The translations under genes and the position numbers were made by a program. A stretch of DNA of 10,763 bases from Phoronis ovalis (taxonomy: Eukaryota > Phoronida > Phoronidae), in NCBI GenBank assembly GCA_028565635.1, contig JAOXYB010008901.1:1-10763 (forward strand), in the 5' to 3' direction. Every line of letters starts with the position of its first letter. The first letter of the stretch is position 1. Below the pieces are notes generated by a model. That model was not told where the DNA came from. It ran no database searches and saw only the letters and a list, made by a program, of their open reading frames with translations. This document shows positions 9,101 through 10,763 of this stretch, one piece after another.

Positions 9101-10038
9101 CAGAACAAACAAATTATGAAATGAGAAAATCAAAGATGAAACTGTTGGCTTCTTATCACCAACAGAAGCCATTTTGGATTTTTTATCAGCACCTGATTGG
9201 ATGCAAGCTGAAAAGAACTTTGTACAATTTTGATGAGCAAAAGGCAAAATCAAATTTATCAGAAAACAGATTTCTGAGAAATCACTAATACCATAAAGCC
9301 AAGATGTTTAAATCCATTCCTGCTATAATAATAGACAATGTTTGCTTACTTCACAGATTTACAAAGAGTACAACAAAGCAAGCACTTCATATATTTAACA
9401 AACCTGTCTCATTGCAGTTATGTCTTCATGTAGTTTTTGTAGTATTTTTTCCTGAGACTCAATTCTCTGTCGTGAGGTTTTGAGGCAGTCTTTGGTTGTA
9501 TTCAAATCTTTTTTTACGTCATCTTTTACCTGTCACGAACAAATAAAATTAAATCGGAGAAAGGTAATATATCCATTAATAAATACATGACTAAAAATGT
9601 TATTAAAACGGTTCATTAAATGTTATATATAACACAAAAGAAAGTTACATAATACTTTTTGTTGAGTTAAGCTGTACTGAACATATACCCTATAGTCACA
9701 TTGCTAGCTATTGCAGACACGATATTCTGGCATGATATGCTTTGCAAAATGAGCACTGCATTATAAAAATCACTAGAAAAGTTTATTTTCCTGTTTAATT
9801 TGCTTCATCACTCTCCAAAAAAAAACAAAATAAGATTGATAACTGTAAGTTGTTACAGAACATCTGGGTATGTACATCTATAAAACACAATACCTTGCTA
9901 AGACTAGTATTTTCTTCCTCCAACATCACGAGAGCTGTAGTTGTTTGATGAAGGACCTCTTTTCTTTTAGAATGTTCAGATAGCAACATGCTGTGCTCAC
10001 TTTTTGTTGTTTCCAATTGCAGTTCTAAACTTTCAACT
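146..10038 (-). CDS. Large coiled-coil protein, internal part of a multi-exon gene (16 exons)
   Basis: Sixteen exons, each listed separately, join on the minus strand into one open frame of 754 codons with no internal stop. Every junction has GT at the donor and AG at the acceptor, and the phases match throughout: mostly phase 0, with phase 2 at two internal junctions and phase 1 at one. The product is rich in E, K, Q, L, N and S with leucine or other hydrophobic residues at heptad spacing. Residues 1-740 contain a single proline (exon 8213-8380), as expected of a long parallel coiled-coil rod. Rods of this kind are typical of centrosomal or ciliary scaffolds, golgins, intermediate-filament-like proteins and synaptonemal or kinetochore proteins. 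I see no catalytic domain, signal peptide or membrane segment. Start and stop lie outside the window. Introns under 300 bases are 4492-4753, 5473-5727 and 7594-7762 and look empty. The gene structure is firm; the family is not identified. Confidence 0.9.
188..1117 (-). other. Intron between exons 15 and 16 (930 bases)
   Basis: AT-rich intron, phase 0. The donor is GAG|GTGAGT at 1117. The acceptor has a ten-T pyrimidine tract. The only structured part is 878-1096, a cluster of degenerate GAGCATTG repeats with poly-T runs, listed separately. I see no further coding exon in it. Confidence 0.75.
878..1096. repeat. Cluster of degenerate GAGCAGCGAGCATTG-type repeats
   Basis: Related copies are GTGAGCAGCGAGCATTG (890-906), CTGAGCAGCAAGCATT (920-935), GTGCGACCAGCGAGCATTG (999-1015), GTGCGAGCATTG (1029-1039) and GGAGCATTG (1088-1096). 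Several are preceded by TTAAGT or by GGGG followed by a T run. The spacing is irregular, so this is a scrambled or decayed tandem array, not a clean satellite. It stands out from the AT-rich intron by its GC content. Confidence 0.7.
1118..1338 (-). CDS. Exon 15: coiled-coil segment (residues 668-740)
   Basis: The exon is 221 nt: two bases completing a split Glu codon, then 73 codons, ending in phase 0. The acceptor is TATTTGTAG|AG and the donor GAG|GTGAGT. The protein begins LERCVEELETDKASIERHL and ends VIQSLKE. Hydrophobic residues recur at 3-4 spacing throughout (L, V, I, L, I, L, V, L, V, M, L, V, V, I, L) between charged E, K, D and R positions, with no proline: a canonical coiled coil. 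There is one short methionine-rich stretch (MKNMMANL). The open frame continues upstream of the acceptor to an ATG at 1387, but that part lacks heptads and I treat it as intron. It follows exon 1998-2445 in phase 1. Confidence 0.9.
1339..1997 (-). other. Intron between exons 14 and 15 (659 bases)
   Basis: Phase 1 intron with donor G|GTATGA. It holds a 14-bp tandem repeat (1504-1564) and a 12-base direct repeat, GTGCCAGCAAAA, at 1804 and 1831. I see no exon here. Confidence 0.75.
1504..1564. repeat. 14-bp tandem repeat, about 4.4 copies
   Basis: The unit GATTCTGTTTAAAA is repeated at 1504, 1518, 1532 and 1546, with a partial fifth copy at 1560. Copies differ by one base: TATAA in the first and CTCTTT in the third. 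A simple intronic minisatellite within the 1339-1997 intron. Confidence 0.9.
1998..2445 (-). CDS. Exon 14: largest coiled-coil exon, cysteine-rich (residues 518-666)
   Basis: The exon is 448 nt, phase 0 in and phase 1 out, and by far the longest exon here. The acceptor is TTTTTACAG|CAG; the ACAGCAG makes a tandem acceptor, so the first Gln may be optional. The donor is GAAG|GTATGA. The 149 codons encode a proline-free coiled coil with nine cysteines, many more than the other exons. Near the end, a 14-residue (two-heptad) unit occurs twice in tandem, beginning ENCQLQIKCKEVEE and then ENCQLRDNCESKES. Cysteines in or near core positions could form interchain disulphides or simply be tolerated; the sequence does not decide. 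A region rich in N and S (residues near SKCNERNSSDT) may be a short break in the rod. Confidence 0.93.
2017..2100 (-). repeat. Coding tandem duplication of 42 nt (two ENCQL units)
   Basis: Two adjacent 42-nt units, 2059-2100 and 2017-2058, both encode ENCQL followed by three residues, Cys and five more residues. The DNA of the two units is similar but diverged, with synonymous changes in the ENCQL codons. The period equals two heptads, so the coiled-coil register is kept. Exon 4395-4491 has a related EEENCRL stretch. Confidence 0.8.
2446..3307 (-). other. Intron between exons 13 and 14 (862 bases)
   Basis: Phase 0 intron with donor AAG|GTATGA. It contains the 64-bp tandem repeat at 2661-2848 and a short hairpin, TGTCCC-ATCA-GGGACA, at 2626-2641. 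The remainder is AT-rich and shows no coding exon on either strand. Confidence 0.75.
2661..2848. repeat. 64-bp tandem repeat, three copies
   Basis: Copies start with TAAGTAATG at 2661, 2725 and 2789, giving a strict 64-base period. The first two are nearly identical over their full length. The third diverges after its first half and fades out near 2848. Intronic; no coding function seen. Confidence 0.9.
3308..3440 (-). CDS. Exon 13: coiled-coil segment (residues 474-517)
   Basis: The exon is 133 nt: one base completing a split Arg codon (AG|G), then 44 codons, ending in phase 0. The acceptor is TGTATTCTAG|G and the donor GAAG|GTATGA. It reads DEVYKLKERQTEGSDKVREQ and ends LLSEQLNKLEK. Leucines and valines fall at heptad positions. 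TEGSDK and QNGQ are short polar, glycine-containing stretches that could act as mild kinks. The frame stays open beyond the acceptor up to 3514, but that stretch lacks heptads and is taken as intron. Confidence 0.92.
3441..3996 (-). other. Intron between exons 12 and 13 (556 bases)
   Basis: Phase 2 intron with donor AG|GTAAAA. AT-rich; it contains a perfect 12-bp palindrome AGCTGTACAGCT at 3731-3742 and nothing else that I can support. Confidence 0.7.
3997..4076 (-). CDS. Exon 12: coiled-coil segment (residues 447-472)
   Basis: The exon is 80 nt: 26 codons plus the first two bases of a split Arg. The acceptor is TGCTTTTAG|GCA and the donor CTGAG|GTAAAA. It reads AESNFRQNNDTLQVKVVQLT and then TENAEL. 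The second half is a clear heptad run (L, V, V, L, A, L). Phase 0 in and phase 2 out, matching exon 3308-3440 exactly to give AGG for Arg. Confidence 0.9.
4077..4394 (-). other. Intron between exons 11 and 12 (318 bases)
   Basis: Phase 0 intron with donor AAT|GTATGT. It holds an inverted repeat, TTGCCTTA-AG-TAAGGCAA, at 4314-4331, and a 36-residue minus-strand frame (4160-4270) that starts with ATGGCGG. I do not call that frame a gene; see the findings. Confidence 0.7.
4395..4491 (-). CDS. Exon 11: coiled-coil segment (residues 415-446)
   Basis: The exon is 97 nt: one base completing a split Arg (AG|G), then 32 codons, phase 0 out. The acceptor is GTATTTTTAG|G and the donor AAT|GTATGT; the donor is good at the intron side though the exon ends in T. 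It reads IEEENCRLLQEKLENEQVIR and ends LETQNNVLAKN. Strong heptads (I, C, L, L, V, L, L, V, L). EEENCRL resembles the ENCQL units of exon 1998-2445, hinting at a shared repeat ancestry. Confidence 0.92.
4754..4836 (-). CDS. Exon 10: rod segment with a polar break (residues 387-413)
   Basis: The exon is 83 nt: 27 codons plus two bases of a split Arg, phase 0 in and phase 2 out. The acceptor is CATATTTTGCAG|AGT and the donor AACAG|GTAAAA. The first half, SHASMSLNGNSLQFHQ, is rich in S, N, G and H and does not look like a coiled coil. The second half, HEIMQLRDQLN, returns to heptads. This is the clearest candidate for a hinge or kink in the rod. The splice phases agree with both neighbours. Confidence 0.9.
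4837..5310 (-). other. Intron between exons 9 and 10 (474 bases)
   Basis: Phase 0 intron with donor CAG|GTAATA. It contains a small hairpin, TGATCCC-GTGTTT-GGGATCA, at 4928-4947. An 80-codon minus-strand frame lies here (5063-5305), but it is rich in I, Y, V, C and F, as random AT-rich sequence gives, and is not supported as coding. Confidence 0.7.
5311..5472 (-). CDS. Exon 9: coiled-coil segment (residues 333-386)
   Basis: The exon is 162 nt, 54 codons, phase 0 at both ends. The acceptor is ATCGGTTTAG|AAA and the donor CAG|GTAATA. It begins KLHQANEELRTSATLQLDEL and ends ALSTQLHSIQLQ. It contains the only clear Trp of the confident rod (DTWKNTCERL). Continuous heptads, no proline or internal stop. 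GC content is visibly higher than that of the flanking introns. Confidence 0.93.
5728..5793 (-). CDS. Exon 8: short coiled-coil exon (residues 311-332)
   Basis: The exon is 66 nt, 22 codons, phase 0 at both ends. The acceptor is TTTCCTATTTTAG|GGG and the donor AAG|GTGAGA. It reads GKLKKLEEEKSQFENRCQHL and then EK, a compact highly charged heptad run. It is too short for a default frame search but is well supported by strong borders and matching phase with both neighbours. Confidence 0.9.
6346..6652. repeat. Probable dispersed-repeat fragment in intron
   Basis: The left part (6346-6440) has partial internal repeats: TTTTTCAAAAAAAG recurs with a 40-base offset (about 6359 and 6399) and TTCGTGC recurs at 6352 and 6421. 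The right part (6510-6652) is clearly GC-richer than the surrounding intron, with CCCCCGAGTGCCGGGG at 6533-6548. A minus-strand frame stays open for 98 codons across it (6346-6642), but the residues show no family I recognise. The abrupt composition change suggests an inserted element; no terminal inverted repeat or target-site duplication is evident. Confidence 0.4.
6823..6863. repeat. Nested inverted repeat (hairpin)
   Basis: Ten-base arms TTGACATTGT (6823-6832) and ACAATGTCAA (6854-6863) are perfectly complementary. Inside them is a second near-palindrome, AAATGGC-A-GCCATTT (6835-6849). It may be the remnant of a palindromic element or chance. Confidence 0.7.
6942..7013 (-). CDS. Exon 7: short coiled-coil exon (residues 287-310)
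   Basis: The exon is 72 nt, 24 codons, phase 0 at both ends. The acceptor is TATTTATTTTAG|TCA and the donor CAG|GTAATT. It reads SFDALQVDQRRREAEHEEET and then RTFQ. Highly charged, with an RRR cluster; the heptad core is weaker than in other exons, so it may be a single-helix or less stable stretch. Borders and phase are clear. Confidence 0.88.
7014..7425 (-). other. Intron between exons 6 and 7 (412 bases)
   Basis: Phase 0 intron with donor GAG|GTGTCT. It contains a diverged 44-bp tandem duplication (7161-7243) and a GC-richer stretch at about 7070-7140. No exon is supported. Confidence 0.7.
7161..7243. repeat. Diverged 44-bp tandem duplication
   Basis: Two copies with a 44-base offset: GTTTGATG at 7171 against GTTTGATT at 7215, and TTTCCTCTAA at 7190 against 7234. 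The copies differ at several positions, so the duplication is not recent. Confidence 0.8.
7426..7593 (-). CDS. Exon 6: coiled-coil segment, 56 codons (residues 231-286)
   Basis: The exon is 168 nt (eight heptads), phase 0 at both ends. The acceptor is CCATTTGGTAG|GTA and the donor GAG|GTGTCT; the donor is weaker than most. It begins VSERLSLELSDTRSRLEQTQ and ends HRDFTAIKE. Heptad leucines and valines are continuous. EQNVLLTSTKK resembles EQNMILTNQDK of the preceding exon 7763-7888, which may reflect exon duplication. The first bases GTAAGC mimic a donor, but reading on from there keeps the phase. Confidence 0.92.
7763..7888 (-). CDS. Exon 5: coiled-coil segment, 42 codons (residues 189-230)
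   Basis: The exon is 126 nt (six heptads), phase 0 at both ends. The acceptor is TTCTTTTTATAG|TTG and the donor AAG|GTACTG. It begins LSVSHEEQISEQNMILTNQD and ends TNEELQATRK. No proline. Splicing with 8213-8380 and 7426-7593 keeps one frame. Confidence 0.92.
7889..8212 (-). other. Intron between exons 4 and 5 (324 bases)
   Basis: Phase 0 intron with donor GAG|GTAATA. A 75-codon minus-strand frame occupies 7924-8151 but has no heptads and cannot be joined in frame with the neighbours by good splice sites, so I leave it as intron. Confidence 0.7.
8213..8380 (-). CDS. Exon 4: coiled-coil segment, 56 codons (residues 133-188)
   Basis: The exon is 168 nt (eight heptads), phase 0 at both ends. 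The acceptor is GCCTCATAAAG|GAT, with a rather poor pyrimidine tract, and the donor GAG|GTAATA. It begins DKQKLLNSMEPLRDICADLK and ends LLQNAHLAE. The proline in SMEPLRD is the only one in the first 740 residues and may mark a small bend. It joins exon 8972-9097 directly in phase 0, or equally in phase through the candidate pair 8709-8839 plus 8457-8559. Confidence 0.9.
8457..8559 (-). CDS. Candidate optional exon with two open frames (103 nt)
   Basis: The segment ends at a consensus donor, AGAAT|GTAAGTG, and starts after TTTCAAGAG. Two frames are open. One ends ...LTISTLAGQLNQN in phase 0 at the donor, which leads smoothly into DKQKLLN of exon 8213-8380. The other begins LEGLYQKGDTKATEIM and would follow phase 0 exon 8972-9097 directly, but it reaches the donor in the wrong phase. 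The 103-nt length means that, alone, it shifts the frame; with 8709-8839 (131 nt) the total is 234 nt, divisible by three. It could be a real cassette, a decayed exon, or an exon with a one-base assembly error. Confidence 0.4.
8709..8839 (-). CDS. Candidate optional exon, not coiled coil (131 nt)
   Basis: The acceptor looks good: GCTAAT branch-like sequence and ATTAG|GAA. The donor is ATATG|GTTAGT. The phase 0 reading starts EYSPSPGEIHEFRNSPTEKT and ends near QECMVLKI, 43 codons plus two bases. It has three prolines and no heptads, unlike every confident exon. It joins 8972-9097 and the next candidate in open frame. It could be a chance frame; the support is only splice-like borders and phase compatibility. 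Confidence 0.28.
8972..9097 (-). CDS. Exon 3: coiled-coil segment, 42 codons (residues 91-132)
   Basis: The exon is 126 nt (six heptads), phase 0 at both ends. The acceptor is TTTGTTCTGCAG|GAA and the donor CAG|GTATTG. It begins ENARLLEDNEKNNSQVSLLT and ends QQMTTLIQ. The frame is also open upstream through the acceptor as far as an ATG at 9253, with a second ATG in good context at 9172, but the upstream part lacks heptads. Splicing from exon 9404-9529 is the default model. Confidence 0.92.
9098..9403 (-). other. Intron between exons 2 and 3 (306 bases)
   Basis: Phase 0 intron with donor CAG|GTTTGT. Its last 156 bases (9098-9253) are open in frame with exon 8972-9097, so retention or an internal start here would still give protein; see the findings. 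Confidence 0.7.
9404..9529 (-). CDS. Exon 2: coiled-coil segment, 42 codons (residues 49-90)
   Basis: The exon is 126 nt (six heptads), phase 0 at both ends. The acceptor is GTTCGTGACAG|GTA and the donor CAG|GTTTGT. It begins VKDDVKKDLNTTKDCLKTSR and ends LHEDITAMRQ. Lysine-rich at the start, with heptad hydrophobics V, L, L, I, I, L, L, I and M. No methionine-started frame covers it, and it was found from borders and phase. Confidence 0.9.
9530..9893 (-). other. Intron between exons 1 and 2 of the visible set (364 bases)
   Basis: Phase 0 intron with donor AAG|GTATTG. AT-rich; I see no repeat or exon in it. Confidence 0.7.
9894..10038 (-). CDS. Exon 1 of the visible set: coiled-coil segment (residues 1-48)
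   Basis: The exon is 145 nt: one base completing a split codon, then 48 codons, phase 0 out. The acceptor is GACATCTTTCAG|A and the donor AAG|GTATTG. It begins VESLELQLETTKSEHSMLLS and ends EEENTSLSK, with clear heptads and no proline. It is already in mid-rod, so the gene continues upstream. The incoming phase 2 fits an exon ending in AG at the right edge of the window (10762-10763), giving AGA for Arg. The open frame extends to an ATG at 10112 through a run of Met codons from a CAT microsatellite, which I treat as intron. Confidence 0.9.
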
Positions 10039-10761
10039 CTGAAAGATGTCATCATCATCATCATGTGACTGTGACACAGGCGACCACTAGACTTTTGTCT
10101 GGTAGTTTTCAAAATCAGCTAGTTTTTAGTGAGAGGATGTTTCACATGCCTCTACCTTGGTGATTAACCCTAGGCAAAGCCCTAAGACTGAGGGTGGTCA
10201 CTGCCAGGGTGCTGTTCATCCTCAGATGTTTACATCCCCGGAGGAGATGGGGCAGCCACTTAACGGGGTCATCCGAGCAACGATTGACACATAGTTCCTA
10301 ATGTTAGCCTTGGAATGCATATACAATCAGAGGTTAGAGTGCTAATCACTGAAGCTCACAAAACACATGCAAAATGTAAATGTTTGCAAATGTTACATTA
10401 TGCAAGTACTGTAGTTCAGAAATGAGTTGCATACTATTTATTATATAATGGAACTTCGGGAATAAAAAATATACTCCAAGCTACTTTTACCAGAATTTTA
10501 CAAAAAAGCCCAATATGAATTGATACATTTCAAAGAAGATTTCTTTAAAGAAGTGACCATACAAGATACTTGAAATGGCCTTAAAAAATCAAAAGTACCG
10601 TGAATTCAGCCATTACACTACATTCACTTAAAGTAAAATATGACTGTGTGAAAAATATTCTTCCACTACTAAATGATTCACTTAAGTTCAAAAGACTTGC
10701 ATAAAGTTATGGTAACAGATCCATTTATTACAATATTCCAATTTTAATACAAGTTATGTAC
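10039..10761 (-). other. Intron upstream of the first visible exon (about 723 bases)
   Basis: It contains a CAT microsatellite (10046-10063), a GC-richer block at about 10135-10310 and AT-rich sequence. At 10760-10761 the minus strand reads AG|GTACAT, a plausible donor whose phase suits exon 9894-10038, so the intron may span exactly 10039-10761. Confidence 0.5.
10135..10310. repeat. Possible dispersed-repeat fragment in intron
   Basis: This stretch is noticeably GC-richer than its surroundings, with CCCCGGAGGAGATGGGG at 10237-10253 and several GGT, CCC and GGGG runs. No open frame of length, tRNA-like box pair or terminal repeats is evident. Composition is the only support. Confidence 0.3.
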
Positions 10762-10763
10762 CT

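Noticed and set aside
10135-10310. tRNA or tRNA-derived SINE
   Set aside because: No convincing A-box and B-box pair on either strand.

Overview
The window is nuclear DNA from an intron-rich eukaryote, most likely an invertebrate animal. It is AT-rich, has GT-AG introns of about 170 to 1150 bases, uses the standard code in every exon, and carries several tandem repeats and possible dispersed-repeat fragments in introns. I cannot name the species. No bacterial operon, rRNA, tRNA or CRISPR array is visible.

One gene fills the window, on the minus strand, so it reads from high to low coordinates. I place 16 exons by combining coiled-coil coding potential, GT-AG borders and codon phase: 9894-10038, 9404-9529, 8972-9097, 8213-8380, 7763-7888, 7426-7593, 6942-7013, 5728-5793, 5311-5472, 4754-4836, 4395-4491, 3997-4076, 3308-3440, 1998-2445, 1118-1338 and 146-187. 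They join in one frame: 2263 nt, 754 complete codons plus one base of a split codon at the 5' end, with no internal stop. Neither the start nor the stop of the gene is in the window. The last two bases (10762-10763) may be the end of the preceding exon.

The product is an almost uninterrupted coiled-coil rod, rich in E, K, Q, L, N and S. Only one proline occurs before the last visible exon, which adds a short basic KKPKR cluster. This suggests a structural protein (centrosomal, cytoskeletal, golgin-like or chromosome-axis), but composition alone does not identify the family, so no gene symbol is given.

The most notable points are: a 25-bp minisatellite at the left edge that copies the 5' splice site of the last visible exon six times; a run of exons whose lengths are multiples of 42 nt (two heptads); a phase-compatible candidate cassette pair (8709-8839 and 8457-8559) with a competing reading frame; and a 14-residue cysteine-bearing repeat in the largest exon. 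Introns also hold 14-, 44- and 64-bp tandem repeats, a cluster of GAGCATTG motifs, a nested hairpin and three GC-richer blocks that look like inserted repeat fragments.
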